This document shows, piece by piece, positions 8,735 to 17,917 of a stretch of 64,000 bases of DNA. Each line of letters opens with the position of its first letter. The stretch's first letter is position 1. The notes under the pieces were generated by a model. The model made no database searches. It saw only the letters and a program-made list of their open reading frames with translations, and was not told where the DNA came from. The position numbers and the translations under genes were made by a program. This stretch comes from Salinispora oceanensis (GTDB lineage Bacteria; Actinomycetota; Actinomycetes; Mycobacteriales; Micromonosporaceae), in the NCBI RefSeq assembly GCF_000383575.1, contig NZ_KB911579.1, positions 2,760,523 through 2,824,522 on the forward strand, written 5' to 3'.

Positions 8735-9844
8735 TCAGATCTGCGCCTGTCCCGCTGATGGCAGGACCACCCGGACGATCGCGCCGCCGTCCGGGATGTT
8801 CTCCGCCCGTACCCGCCCACCGTGGGCACTGACCACGGCCCGCACGATGGCGAGCCCGATCCCCGAGCCGCCGTTGTTCCGGTCCCGGGCCGTGTCGACC
8901 CGGTAGAAGCGTTCGAAGACGTGCGGGAGGTGCTGCGCCGGGATACCGGGACCGGTGTCGGCCACCGCCAGCTCCACACCTCTGGCACCGCTGATCACCT
9001 GCACCGTGACGGTCCCGCCCTCGGGTGTGTGCCGTAGCGCGTTGTCCAGGAGGTTGCCGAGTACCTGCCCCATCCGCTGCGGATCGACGTTGACCGGTGG
9101 GGAAGGGTGAAGGTCACTGCGCAGCGTCACGCCCTTGCCGGCGAAGCGGGGCCGCACCGCGGCCACGGCGTCCCGGACCAGGTCCGCCGGGGCCGTCTGT
9201 ACCGGGTGCAGGTTGAGCTGATGCGTCTCGGCGCGGGAGACCGCGGCGATGTCGTCGGCGAGGCGGTGCAGCCGCGCGGTCTGGGCCCGCAGCACCGACT
9301 GAAGGTTCTCGTCGTCAACGGCGACACCGTCCTCAGCTGCTTCGAGGTAGGCCTCGATGGTGGCGAGCGGGGTACGCAGTTCGTGACCGAGGTCGGCGAG
9401 CAGCCGGCGCCGGGTCGTCTCGACGGTCTCCAGGCCTTCCGCCATGGTGTTGAACGAGTCGGTGAGGGTCTTGAGCTCCTTGCCGAGGCCGGGGTCGGCC
9501 ATGCGGACGTCGTAGTGTCCGTCGGCGAGGCTGGCCGACGCGTGCGCGAAGTGAGTGACCGGGCTGGCGATCCGCCGTGTCGCGTACGCGCTGGCCGCCA
9601 GCGCCGCGACCAGCGCGGCGAGGAGACCGACACCGAGCGCGAGCGCGTTCGCCGAGGCGTACGCCCGCTCGACGTGCCAGCGTGCCTCAGCGCTGACCTC
9701 CCCGCCGACCTGCCCGAGGTGCTCGTGGAAGATCCGTGGCCCCACCGCGCCGGCGACCAGTGCCAGGGTCAGCCCGCCGACGGCGAGCGCGAGCACCTGC
9801 GCGGCGAAGAGCCGCACGGCGAGGCTGACGCGCCAGGAGTTCAC
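8735..9844 (-). CDS. sensor histidine kinase (OmpR-system type)
   Basis: A 369-residue membrane sensor. Two transmembrane helices (LAVRLFAAQVLALAVGGL and LALGVGLLAALVAALAA) flank a short extracytoplasmic loop of about 40 residues. Then come a HAMP linker, an H-box LGHELRTPLATIE with the phospho-acceptor His, an N-box LLDNALRHTPEGG, G1 ADTGPGIP and G2 GGSGIGLAIV. The GTG at 9844 overlaps the TGA of the response regulator (GTGA, 9841-9844), so the two are coupled. The very short sensor loop fits small ions or membrane stress. The neighbouring multicopper oxidase suggests metal sensing, but this is inference. Confidence 0.93.
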   Translation of the reverse strand: MNSWRVSLAVRLFAAQVLALAVGGLTLALVAGAVGPRIFHEHLGQVGGEVSAEARWHVERAYASANALALGVGLLAALVAALAASAYATRRIASPVTHFAHASASLADGHYDVRMADPGLGKELKTLTDSFNTMAEGLETVETTRRRLLADLGHELRTPLATIEAYLEAAEDGVAVDDENLQSVLRAQTARLHRLADDIAAVSRAETHQLNLHPVQTAPADLVRDAVAAVRPRFAGKGVTLRSDLHPSPPVNVDPQRMGQVLGNLLDNALRHTPEGGTVTVQVISGARGVELAVADTGPGIPAQHLPHVFERFYRVDTARDRNNGGSGIGLAIVRAVVSAHGGRVRAENIPDGGAIVRVVLPSAGQAQI

Positions 9845-10563
9845 GACTGCGGTCCCATCCGGTAGCCGATGCCCCGGACAGTGCGGATGAACCGGGGATG
9901 GGCGGGGGCGTCGCCGAGTTTGCGCCGCAGATGGCCAATGTGCACGTCGACCAGGTGCTCGTCGCCCACCCACCCTTCACCCCACACCGCGGTGATCAGC
10001 TCGGCGCGGCTGAGCGCGACATTCGGTCGGCCGGACAGAACTGCCAGCAGATCGAACTCGGTGCGGGTGAGCGGCACGGGCACCTCGTCGAGGCGGGCTT
10101 CACGGGCGGCTACGTCCACCGCCAGCGGACCGAACCGACGCGGTGCCGGCTCCGGCCGGCCGTGGGGCTGGCGTGGGCGACGCCGCATCGCTGCGACGCG
10201 GGCGACGAGTTCTCGAGGGCTGAACGGCTTGGTGAGGTAGTCGTCCGCCCCGACACCGAGCCCAGTCAGCTTGTCGGCCTCCTCGGTGCGGGCGGTCAGC
10301 ATGACGACGTAACAGTCGCTGAACGACCGCAACCGCCGGCATACCTCCACACCGTCGAGGCCGGGCAGCATCAGGTCCAGGACGACGACGTCGGGCTCGT
10401 CCTCCCGTGCGGCATCCAGCGCCGCCGGGCCGTCGAAGACACAGCGCACCTGGTAGCCATCACGCTCGAGATAGCTCGCCACGACCTTGGCGAGGCTCCG
10501 TTCGTCGTCCACGACCAGCACCCGCCCACTGATGTCCTGACCCCTCGCGGCCGTGCTCCTCAC
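9841..10563 (-). CDS. OmpR/PhoB-family response regulator
   Basis: 240 residues. The receiver domain has the acidic pocket VLVVDDE, the phosphorylation Asp in VVVLDLMLPGLDG, the Thr in MLTAR and the Lys in LTKPF. A winged-helix trans-activation domain follows (PLTRTEFDLLAVL...IRTVRGIGYRMG). It is the cognate partner of the kinase that overlaps its 3' end. Its own GTG start at 10563 overlaps the stop of the BNR-repeat gene (GTGA, 10560-10563), making a three-gene operon. Likely targets are this operon and the divergent multicopper oxidase gene. Confidence 0.94.
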   Translation of the reverse strand: MRSTAARGQDISGRVLVVDDERSLAKVVASYLERDGYQVRCVFDGPAALDAAREDEPDVVVLDLMLPGLDGVEVCRRLRSFSDCYVVMLTARTEEADKLTGLGVGADDYLTKPFSPRELVARVAAMRRRPRQPHGRPEPAPRRFGPLAVDVAAREARLDEVPVPLTRTEFDLLAVLSGRPNVALSRAELITAVWGEGWVGDEHLVDVHIGHLRRKLGDAPAHPRFIRTVRGIGYRMGPQS

Positions 10564-11498
10564 GTCGACGCGTACCGGTCAGTCCAGGCAGCACCGCCGT
10601 CGGTACTGGCAACGATCCGGTCACCGGCGAGGGCGGCGAAGAGGGTGTCGTCCTGCACAGCGAAGCTGTGCGGCTCACCCGGCACCGCTCCGTGCCGCTG
10701 CCACTGCCCCCCGCCGTCGGACGACGACCAGACCGCTCCGTCCGGGGCAACCGCCCACACGCCGGTGTGGTCCCAGGCCAGCAGGCCGACAGCAGGAGCG
10801 TCCGGCACCGGCTGCCAGCTGCGGCCGCCGTCGGTGGAGCGCTGCAGGCCGTCGCGACCGACGGCGAGGACTGTTTCGCCGTCGGTCGGGCTGACCGCGA
10901 ACGCGCCGATCGTCGTACGGGAACGGCGCTCCCACTGCCGCTGGTCGGCGCTGACCATGAACTCGCCGTCGACCGAGTTGTAGCCGTAGACCGAGCCGTG
11001 AGCGACCTGGAGCCCGTGGAAGTCCGCCGTACCGGTAAGCGACTTCTCCCGCCAGGTCACGCCGCCGTCGGTCGACTCGATCAGGCCCACGTTGGCCGGG
11101 CCGTGCGTGGAGTGGCCCGAGGCCAGGTAGTGCCCGGGGCCGACCATGGTGAAGCCCATCAGGTCCAGGTAGTCCGCTGACACGCGTACGGCGGTCCGCG
11201 GAGAGTCGATGCGGTACAGCCCGACGTGCGTGGCGACGTGCAGGGCGCCGCTACCCGGGTCGACCGCGATCCCGTGGACGTGCCCGAACCCCTGGTTTCC
11301 GGCACCACCTGTGGGGTCGCCGTTCGAAGATCCCTGACTGCGCAGGGCGAACGTCACCACGGTGATGAGGATGGCCAGCACGGCCAGCGCCGCGATGATG
11401 ATCGTCCGCGGCGGTGTGGCCAGCCCACTGCGACCCTGCGGCTTTCGCCCGGATCCGGAGCTACTGCGTGGTCGCATCGGCGGCGACGTCCTGCTCAT
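10560..11498 (-). CDS. membrane-anchored BNR-repeat beta-propeller protein (F510_1955-like)
   Basis: 312 residues. A basic N-terminal tail and one transmembrane helix (IIIAALAVLAILITVVTFAL, about 34-53) anchor an outside domain. That domain begins GHVHGIAVDPGSGALHVATHVGL and contains repeated STDGGVTW, STDGGRSW, SSDGGGQW and STDGGAAW Asp-box (BNR) motifs, as in sialidase-type propellers. I recognise it as the F510_1955-type glycosyl-hydrolase-like family, whose activity is uncertain. It is the first gene of an operon with the two-component system, so it may act as an accessory sensor or as the regulated product. Confidence 0.82.
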   Translation of the reverse strand: MSRTSPPMRPRSSSGSGRKPQGRSGLATPPRTIIIAALAVLAILITVVTFALRSQGSSNGDPTGGAGNQGFGHVHGIAVDPGSGALHVATHVGLYRIDSPRTAVRVSADYLDLMGFTMVGPGHYLASGHSTHGPANVGLIESTDGGVTWREKSLTGTADFHGLQVAHGSVYGYNSVDGEFMVSADQRQWERRSRTTIGAFAVSPTDGETVLAVGRDGLQRSTDGGRSWQPVPDAPAVGLLAWDHTGVWAVAPDGAVWSSSDGGGQWQRHGAVPGEPHSFAVQDDTLFAALAGDRIVASTDGGAAWTDRYAST

Positions 11499-11705
11499 TG
11501 GCTACGTTCACTTCCTCGTCGTTGATGGCCCGTGCGAGGTGGCCCCGGTGTTGGACCAGGGTGACCTCTCGTCCCCACCAACCATGGCCCGAAGCCAGCC
11601 GGAAAGACCCCTTCGGGGCCATGAAGATTCTCTGAAGAAGCGGCCCGCTCCCTACTCGCCGGGCCGGCGGTCGATGACGCTGGAGATGCACCCGAAGGAG
11701 CCTTT

Positions 11706-13262
11706 ATGCCATCGCTGCTCACCCGCCGGCACGTGATCGCCGGGATCGCCGGGGCCGCCGGTCTCGCCGGCACCGCCGGAGTCGTCGCCGTCGCCGCTAA
11801 CCGCAACACCCCGAAACTGGTCGACCCCCACGCCGAAGCCATCCGCCGCGTCGAACTGGCCCGGCAACGCCCTGGCGCCGCCACTATCCGCGCCACCCTC
11901 ACTCCCCGTCCGGTGACTCTGGATCTTGGCGGTGTGACAGTCGACACCTGGGGGTATACCGAGGACGCCCCCGGTCCGCTGATCAGGGCGAAGGCCGGTG
12001 ACCGGCTCCGCGTTGACGTGGTCAACGAGCTGCCTGCGGACACCAGCGTGCACTGGCACGGCATCGCGCTGCGCAACGACATGGACGGCGTTCCGGGGGT
12101 CACCCAGGATCCGACCGGCGTGGGCGGGCGTTTCACCTACGATTTCACCGCGCCCGATCCGGGAACCTACTTCTACCACCCGCACTCCGGGGTGCAACTC
12201 GACCGGGCGCTCCACGGTGTCCTGATCGTGGACGACCCCGACGACGCGGGCCGCTACGACCAGGAGTGGATCGTCGTCCTGGACGACTGGGTCGACGGCA
12301 CCGGGCGCACTCCGGACGACGTGCTGGCCGCGCTCGGCGACGGCACCGACGGGATGCACGGCGGGCACGGCGACGACACCGACGGGATGCCCGGCGGGCA
12401 CGGCACGACCGGCATGGACCACGGCGCCGGGATGCCGATGGGCGGCAGCATGGAGTCCATGATCTCGCCGTTGCTCGGCGGCGCGGGTGATGTCGACTAC
12501 CCGCACTACCTGATTAACGGTCGAGTGCCGGCCGCCCCCGTCACGCTCACCGCCCGGCCCCGCCAGCGGGTACGCATCCGACTGGTCAACGCCGCCTCCG
12601 ACACCGCCTTCCGGGTGGCGCTGGGCGGGCACCGGCTCACCGTCACGCACAGCGACGGGTTTCCGGTCGTCCCGGACATCACTGACGCACTGGTCGTCGG
12701 TATGGGTGAGCGGGTTGACGTCGAGGTCGTCGTCGCCGACGGGGTCTTCCCCCTGGTCGCGGTCGCCGAGGGCAAGACGGGTCAGGCGCTCGCCGTGGCC
12801 CGGACCGGAGACGGCAGTGCACCGTCAGCCGAGGTACGCCCCGCCGAGCTCGACCGCCGCGTCATTCTTACCAACCAGCTGCGGGCCGCGGACACGGTAC
12901 GGCTGACCCAGCGCGAACCGGACCGGACCCATGATCTGGTCCTCGGTGGCGGCATGATGCCCTACCGCTGGACCATCAACGACAAGACCTTCACCGACGC
13001 CGAGCCGCTCCTGGTCGGGGAGGGGGAACGGGTACGGCTACGGATGACCAACCAGACGATGATGTTCCACCCCATGCACGTGCACGGGCACACCTTTGCC
13101 CTCCATGAGGGCGGCCCCCGCAAGGACACCGTCATCGTGACCCCGCACCAGACCGTCACCGTCGACCTCGACGCGGACAACCCCGGACAGTGGATGACCC
13201 ACTGCCACAACATCTACCACGCCGAGACCGGCATGATGATCAACCTGGCCTACCGGCTGTGA
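11706..13262 (+). CDS. Tat-exported multicopper oxidase with Met/His-rich insert
   Basis: 518 residues. The N-terminus has RRHVIAG followed by a long Ala/Gly hydrophobic stretch, a likely Tat signal. Copper ligands are complete: HWHG (116-119), YHPHSG, HPMHVHGHTF and HCHNIYHAETGM (type 1, 2 and 3 sites). A Met/His/Gly-rich insert (around residues 215-255, with MHGGHG and GTTGMDHGAGM) resembles the copper-binding loops of CueO-like oxidases and CopA. The enzyme probably oxidises Cu(I) or phenolic substrates outside the membrane. GAAGGAG lies 6 bases before the ATG. It is divergent from the two-component operon, and a perfect terminator follows at 13264. Confidence 0.93.
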   Translation: MPSLLTRRHVIAGIAGAAGLAGTAGVVAVAANRNTPKLVDPHAEAIRRVELARQRPGAATIRATLTPRPVTLDLGGVTVDTWGYTEDAPGPLIRAKAGDRLRVDVVNELPADTSVHWHGIALRNDMDGVPGVTQDPTGVGGRFTYDFTAPDPGTYFYHPHSGVQLDRALHGVLIVDDPDDAGRYDQEWIVVLDDWVDGTGRTPDDVLAALGDGTDGMHGGHGDDTDGMPGGHGTTGMDHGAGMPMGGSMESMISPLLGGAGDVDYPHYLINGRVPAAPVTLTARPRQRVRIRLVNAASDTAFRVALGGHRLTVTHSDGFPVVPDITDALVVGMGERVDVEVVVADGVFPLVAVAEGKTGQALAVARTGDGSAPSAEVRPAELDRRVILTNQLRAADTVRLTQREPDRTHDLVLGGGMMPYRWTINDKTFTDAEPLLVGEGERVRLRMTNQTMMFHPMHVHGHTFALHEGGPRKDTVIVTPHQTVTVDLDADNPGQWMTHCHNIYHAETGMMINLAYRL

Positions 13263-13263
13263 G

Positions 13264-13291
13264 CTGGCCGGACCATGACTGGTCCGGCCAG
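13264..13291. terminator. perfect 12-bp-stem hairpin terminator
   Basis: CTGGCCGGACCA at 13264-13275 pairs perfectly with TGGTCCGGCCAG at 13280-13291 across a TGAC loop. It starts one base after the multicopper oxidase stop codon. No U-tract follows, which is normal for actinomycete terminators. It may also serve the convergent HAD gene. Confidence 0.85.
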
Positions 13292-13398
13292 CGTCGTCGG
13301 CGCGAGTTCCTGGACTCGTGCCAGCCGCCGCCAAGGTGTAGGCCCACTTCGGCGCGCGATCCCGATTGGTCCCGTAAGTGGGCGCCACTGGTCCAGGG

Positions 13399-14049
13399 TC
13401 AGGCGGCGTCCAGCAGAGTCGGGAGTTTGCGCATGTCGTCAAAGACCACCGTGCCGGGGCCCTCCAGTCGGTGCGCGGGGGTCAGGCCGCCGGCGTAGCC
13501 GAAGCAGCGCATCCCGGCAGCGCGGGCTGCTTGGACACCGTAGTGGCTGTCCTCGACCACAACACATCCTGCGGGCGGTACGCCCATCGCCGCCGCCGCG
13601 TGCAGGAACAGGTCGGGAGCGGGCTTGCCGTGGGCGACCTCGGTCGCGCTGAAGATCCGGCCGGCAAAGCGCGGATACAGGCCCGTGCGGCCCAGGGTGT
13701 GGCGCATCTTTTCGTGCGTACCGCTGGAAGCCACGCAGGTTGGCAGGGTGATCTCGTCGAGCGCCTCGTCGATCCCGTCCACGGCGGTTAGTCCGGCGTC
13801 CACCGCCTGACGGTGCGCCAGGTCGAATCGTTCGGCCCACCGGGCAGCCACCTGCTCTCCGAGGCGGGCCGCGATCTGCTCACCGATGGACGCGCTGGAC
13901 CGGCCGATGAACCGTTCGATGACCTCCGCCTCGGTCAGCGGCCAGCCCAGTTCCGCACCCAGCGTGGTGTTGACGCGGACCGCGATCCGCTCGCTGTCCA
14001 CCAGCACTCCGTCACAGTCGAAGATGACAAGCTCGACGGGAGTGGTCAT
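13399..14049 (-). CDS. HAD-superfamily hydrolase (beta-phosphoglucomutase/phosphatase-like)
   Basis: 216 residues with all four HAD motifs: DCDGVLVDS (nucleophile and acid Asp, near residues 11-19), the Thr/Ser of CVASSGTHEK, the Lys of GKPAPDLF, and VVEDSHYGVQAARAAGM. The alpha-helical cap is inserted after motif I, as in subfamily I (beta-phosphoglucomutase, phosphoglycolate phosphatase). It removes or transfers phosphate on a small cytoplasmic metabolite that cannot be named from sequence. ATG at 14049 with GGAGCG upstream. Convergent with the multicopper oxidase gene. Confidence 0.88.
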   Translation of the reverse strand: MTTPVELVIFDCDGVLVDSERIAVRVNTTLGAELGWPLTEAEVIERFIGRSSASIGEQIAARLGEQVAARWAERFDLAHRQAVDAGLTAVDGIDEALDEITLPTCVASSGTHEKMRHTLGRTGLYPRFAGRIFSATEVAHGKPAPDLFLHAAAAMGVPPAGCVVVEDSHYGVQAARAAGMRCFGYAGGLTPAHRLEGPGTVVFDDMRKLPTLLDAA

Positions 14050-14141
14050 GGGTCGCTCCTATCTGGATCAGCGATTGGTAATAGGCCTGGCGAATTCGAG
14101 TGAGTTCCGGACCGGGCCGCTCTCAGGGGAGTCGCTCGTGC

Positions 14142-15485
14142 TCAGGCATCAGTCCCGGCCAGGGCCGGCTCAGTGGGCGGCGGTGCGAACGCGGCGGCCA
14201 GCTCGGCCCGGTGCCGACGCAGCAACCAGGCCATCCACACCCCGACAACCAGGCATCCGACTCCACTGACGGCGAAGACGGCGGGCACGTTCGTGGTGGC
14301 CGCCAGCACTCCGCCGGCGAGGGCGCCGATCGGGATACCACCCCAGACCAGCGTCCGGTACGAGCCCTGCACCCGGCCGAACAGCTCCTCGGGGATGAGC
14401 GCCTGGCGCAGCGACATCGAGAGTACGTTGCCGATCATGACGAAGAACGCGCCGAGGCCGTACAACGTGCCGCCGAGGATCGCGTTGTCGGTCAGGCTCA
14501 TCCCGATCAGCGGCAGTGGGAACAGCACGGCGGTCAGGCTCAGGGTGAGGACTCGGCCCAACCGCCGGCTCACCGCTGGCGCGACGAGGCCGCCCAGCAG
14601 GCCGCCGACGCCGGCGCCCAGCATCATCAGGCCGAAGTAGGTCTCCGATACCCCTACCACCTCGAGCACGTAGAGCACCAGCACCGCGTTCGGCATGCTC
14701 TGCAGTGCCGAGGTGGCCCCGTTGATCGCGGCGAACTGGCGCAGGAAGCGGTTGCCCCACAGCCAGCGCACGCCGGCGGCCAACTCGGCCCGGAACCCGG
14801 CGGCCGGGGCGCCGGTCCGATCCGGTGTGAACCGACCGGCCACTGTCATCATCATCAGCGCGGCGACCGCGTAGAAGGCCATGTTGCCGAGCAGCGGTGC
14901 GGCCGCGGCCAACCCGAAGATCAACGCGCCGACCGGTGCCCCGACGAAGGCCTGCATGCCGGTCTCCGCAGTCACCAGCAGCCCGTTCCCCCGATCCAAC
15001 TGGTCTCGGCGCACGATCTGCGGCAACACGGCTCGGGCAGCGCTGTCGTAGAGAGTCTCGGCGACGCCGAGCGTGAACACCACCACGTACAGCAACCAGA
15101 TCGACGCCGTGCCGGTCGCGACCATACTGGCCAGCAGCGCGAACAGCACCGCGCGGAAGAGGTTGGATCGAACCATCACCCGGCGTCGGTCGGACCGGTC
15201 AACCAGTGTCCCGGCCGGCAGTGCGAACAGCAGCCAGGGTAGGAAGGAAAGACTGGTAACGGCCGAGATCAGCAGGGGATCGCGGGTCAGGCTCGCCGCC
15301 AGCAGTGGCACGACGGCCCGGCTCACCCCGTCGGCGAGATTCGATGCCGCGCTTGATCCGAACAATCGCCAGAATGCCCCGCCGAGCCGGGGGTCTACCG
15401 GCTCCGGCTCAGCTGCGGAACGTGCCGCTGTCGGCCGTTGCTCGCCGTTCCTGACGGAGGTCAGCTTTCGCTTCGACAAGGACAT
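14142..15485 (-). CDS. MFS transporter (MFS_3-type drug exporter-like)
   Basis: 447 residues, about 12 hydrophobic helices. It has the ASNLADGVSRAVVPLLAASL opening and the loop 2-3 motif LPAGTLVDRSDRRRVM typical of actinobacterial MFS_3 exporters. The ATG at 15485 is used; the frame continues upstream to 15839 but that part is antisense to the neighbouring gene. It closely resembles the MFS gene at 32838-34145 (shared NLADG, LPAG.L.DR.DRR.VM and G.V..SYR.L.WGG.P.GAL), and its C-terminal tail resembles the relic at 21722-21895. Three members of one paralogous family therefore occur in this window. Substrate unknown. Confidence 0.88.
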   Translation of the reverse strand: MSLSKRKLTSVRNGEQRPTAARSAAEPEPVDPRLGGAFWRLFGSSAASNLADGVSRAVVPLLAASLTRDPLLISAVTSLSFLPWLLFALPAGTLVDRSDRRRVMVRSNLFRAVLFALLASMVATGTASIWLLYVVVFTLGVAETLYDSAARAVLPQIVRRDQLDRGNGLLVTAETGMQAFVGAPVGALIFGLAAAAPLLGNMAFYAVAALMMMTVAGRFTPDRTGAPAAGFRAELAAGVRWLWGNRFLRQFAAINGATSALQSMPNAVLVLYVLEVVGVSETYFGLMMLGAGVGGLLGGLVAPAVSRRLGRVLTLSLTAVLFPLPLIGMSLTDNAILGGTLYGLGAFFVMIGNVLSMSLRQALIPEELFGRVQGSYRTLVWGGIPIGALAGGVLAATTNVPAVFAVSGVGCLVVGVWMAWLLRRHRAELAAAFAPPPTEPALAGTDA

Positions 15486-15590
15486 CGACGGGAACCTAGC
15501 ACGCCATCTGGCCCGCCGCCCTCCCATGTGTCGCGGGCAGAGCGTTGCCGTTGACCCCGGCCGCGAGGGCAAGGCTCTAGCATTGCCGCC

Positions 15591-16055
15591 ATGATCGAGG
15601 ACGTCGCGGATCGACTCCTGTCTGAGCTGTCGGGTCTCGATCCGTGCACGGCGGTCGTTGAGGCGGGCGAGCAGGATGTCGATGGGCTGACCGACTACGG
15701 CCCGGAGGGGCATCAGGCCCGCGCCGACCTCGCAGCCCGCGCCCTGGCCGAGCTCAAGGTCCTGGGTGCCGCCCTGCCGGCGGTGACCCCGCTGTACGCC
15801 CACCTCGCGGAACGGCTGCATACGCGGATCGCCCTGCACGACGCGGGGGAGGACCTGCGGGAACTACACGCCGCCGCCACCGGTCCGCTCTCGCTCATCC
15901 GGCAAACGGTCGCGGCCGCCGTTCCCGGCCACGGCGTCGAGGGGGCGGCCTTCGAGGAGGGCTGGGCTCGGGTCGGCGCACGCGTGGCCGCGATCCCCGC
16001 CGCCCTGGATGGTGTTCAGACCACGATGATGCTGACTTCCCGATCGTTTCGCTAG
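15591..16055 (+). pseudogene. N-terminal fragment of a DUF885-family protein
   Basis: The ORF encodes 154 residues that follow the beginning of DUF885 proteins: LSGLDPCTAVVEAG, LTDYGPEGHQARADLAARAL, then ERLHTRIALHDAGEDLREL, GPLSLIRQTV and AAIPAALDG. Complete DUF885 proteins are about 550 residues long, so nearly three quarters are missing. After AALDG the sequence changes to an unrelated tail (TTMMLTSRSFR) and stops in a CTAG that overlaps the stop of the convergent EspR-like gene. I infer that the three-gene module at 16052-18436 arrived together with deletion of the rest of this gene. Confidence 0.7.
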
Positions 16056-16588
16056 CTACCGTCTTGTTCGGTAGTGGAGCCGTCGGATGTCGGCTGATCG
16101 AGGATGTCCAGCATCTGCAGTACCTGACGGCGTACTGCTGGAGTCATGTTGCCGGCTCGCATCGCGATCATCCGTACCTGTCGATCGGCGAGCTGTCGAC
16201 GGAACTCCTGGGATTCGTCCTCTTCATCCAGGAAGTAGGAAGCGGTGATGGGCGGGGTTTCGTCGGCCCGCCGTTGGTCGAAGAAGCGGGCGATGGCCCT
16301 GAGTACCGCGACGGTCGGGTTGGTGTTGGTGCCGGACCGGAGGGTCGCCAGGTAGACCCGGGACACGGTGGTGTCGTGGGAGGGGTCGCCGCTGATGGCC
16401 CGCGCAACCTGGGGGGTTGAATATTCGCGCCGGCGGCCCTGTTTGTCGACCCAGGTCACCGTGGCGAACAGTTCGTTCAGCCGCCCCGCCACCGTCGACT
16501 GTGGTAGCAAACCCGGGCCTGACCCGCGGTCGGTGACCGAGGCCGGGTTGGCCCCGCTCGCGGTCGTGCTGCTGTCCTCCCGGGTCAT
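16052..16588 (-). CDS. EspR/XRE-like helix-turn-helix regulator
   Basis: 178 residues. The core (VAGRLNELFATV...STPQVARAI....TVSRVYLATLRSGTNTNPTVAVLRAIARFF) follows the EspR-type layout: a short helix, an unusual helix-turn-helix, then LRSG..TNP, followed by a dimerising C-terminal part (RQLADRQVRMIAMRA...VRRQVLQML). EspR relatives are nucleoid-associated or local regulators. ATG at 16588 with GAGGTG just upstream. It is transcribed in the same direction as the MAB_1171c-type and ImmA/IrrE genes to its right, 112 bases from the former, and probably regulates the module. Confidence 0.75.
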   Translation of the reverse strand: MTREDSSTTASGANPASVTDRGSGPGLLPQSTVAGRLNELFATVTWVDKQGRRREYSTPQVARAISGDPSHDTTVSRVYLATLRSGTNTNPTVAVLRAIARFFDQRRADETPPITASYFLDEEDESQEFRRQLADRQVRMIAMRAGNMTPAVRRQVLQMLDILDQPTSDGSTTEQDGS

Positions 16589-16700
16589 GTGTCACCTCTG
16601 GTTAACAAGTTCACGGAATGAATCAGTTGACCATGGTAGGGGTAAAATATAGTGTCGCATCGGTGGAGGCGCGCCCGGTCTCCTGGTGGCATCCGGCCGA

Positions 16701-17915
16701 TCACGGGGCGGCCGAGATCGAACTGGAGTCGGGCGTGCTTCGATCACTGAATCGATGTTCTCTCATCTGACGAGCGATGCGAACCAGCGAGCGGGCGTCG
16801 GAATCCAGGTCGTGCCCGCCGTCAATCACCGGCGGTTCGACGGCCGCCACCGGTGGGTCCGCGTCTCGCGCCCGTAGTGCCGCCCTGATCATCTTCGCCC
16901 GGGCGATATCCGCGATGTCGGCATCAGGCATGCCCGCCTGACGTAACTCCGCCTCGATATCCGCCGTCGCGGTGCGGTCATAGTATGGGGCGAGTTGCAC
17001 CAGTCCGTCACGGATCTCGATCACCCGTCGATAGAAGCGACGATGGGTGCCGTACTGGCCGAACAGCTTGTACCAGGGTCGCGCCTCAAGCCGCGACAAG
17101 GCCAGGTCGGGGAAGGCCTCGTGCAGCGCCGACCACAGCGGCTGCAGTTCGCGGTACTGGCGGCGATGCACCCGCCAGATTGAGGCGGCGGCCAGCATGC
17201 CGGTAAACGCCGAGTAGCTGACGCCGACAACAAAGGTCAGCGTGCCGACGCCGACCAGCGTTACGTACGTACCGTGGATCGCACCGACGGCGGGCGGGGG
17301 AAGGGCATCCACGAGTTGTGCCACGGCCAGCGCCGACTTGGTCAGCTCTGCGGCGAGGAACATGCCTACGGCCAGGCAGATCATGACCAGCCCACGCCGT
17401 AGCCGAGTAACTCGAGTGACCCGGGCGAAGCCGACACACCAGCACAGGGTCTGGGAGTGGACGTAGCCCAGGTAGCCAAGTACGGCGAGCACGAACGCCG
17501 CGGCGTGTGGATCGTCAGCGACCGCGGTTGAGGCTGGCGAGGTTTGGACGGCGAGCGGCGCGGTGCTCCAGGTGGCAGTCACCATCGCCAGGGCTGCCAG
17601 CAGTATCAGCGCCTCCGAACGTACCCGGCGTTGAGCCGCTGGGCCACGCACCGTATAGGTGAAGAAGGCCAGGAGGAGGTATGCCGCCGTCATGGTGCCG
17701 AGATTGATGGTCAGGGAGTGTAGGCCGGTTGCGACCTGGTCGAGCAGGCCCGACACCGACGGTAGGGCGAGGGTGAACATGGCGGCGACACAGGCGATAC
17801 ACGCTGTCAGGGCCCGCAGTGGGTGATCATCGGGAGCGCGGGACAGCTGGATGCTCTTGTTGACCACTCCGATCCAGAGCGTTACGACCACCGCCGCCAG
17901 CAGGGCAGGAGCCAT
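16701..17915 (-). CDS. MAB_1171c-type membrane protein
   Basis: 404 residues. About seven transmembrane helices fill residues 1-240, followed by a basic helix region (WRVHRRQYRELQPLWSALHEAFPDL) and a soluble C-terminal domain (YRRVIEIRDGLVQLAPYYD, then IARAKMIRAALRARD). This is the layout I know for the actinobacterial MAB_1171c putative transporter family, usually found with small regulators and ImmA-like peptidases. The ATG at 17915 is 2 bases after the stop of the ImmA/IrrE gene, so they are co-translated. Its role is unknown; a transporter or signal transducer is possible. Confidence 0.75.
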   Translation of the reverse strand: MAPALLAAVVVTLWIGVVNKSIQLSRAPDDHPLRALTACIACVAAMFTLALPSVSGLLDQVATGLHSLTINLGTMTAAYLLLAFFTYTVRGPAAQRRVRSEALILLAALAMVTATWSTAPLAVQTSPASTAVADDPHAAAFVLAVLGYLGYVHSQTLCWCVGFARVTRVTRLRRGLVMICLAVGMFLAAELTKSALAVAQLVDALPPPAVGAIHGTYVTLVGVGTLTFVVGVSYSAFTGMLAAASIWRVHRRQYRELQPLWSALHEAFPDLALSRLEARPWYKLFGQYGTHRRFYRRVIEIRDGLVQLAPYYDRTATADIEAELRQAGMPDADIADIARAKMIRAALRARDADPPVAAVEPPVIDGGHDLDSDARSLVRIARQMREHRFSDRSTPDSSSISAAP

Positions 17916-17917
17916 CG

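Noticed and set aside
14100..15242. 380-codon plus-strand frame opposite the MFS gene
   Set aside because: Low-complexity Gln/His/Arg composition typical of antisense to a G/C-rich coding frame. No domain; the MFS protein on the other strand is clear.
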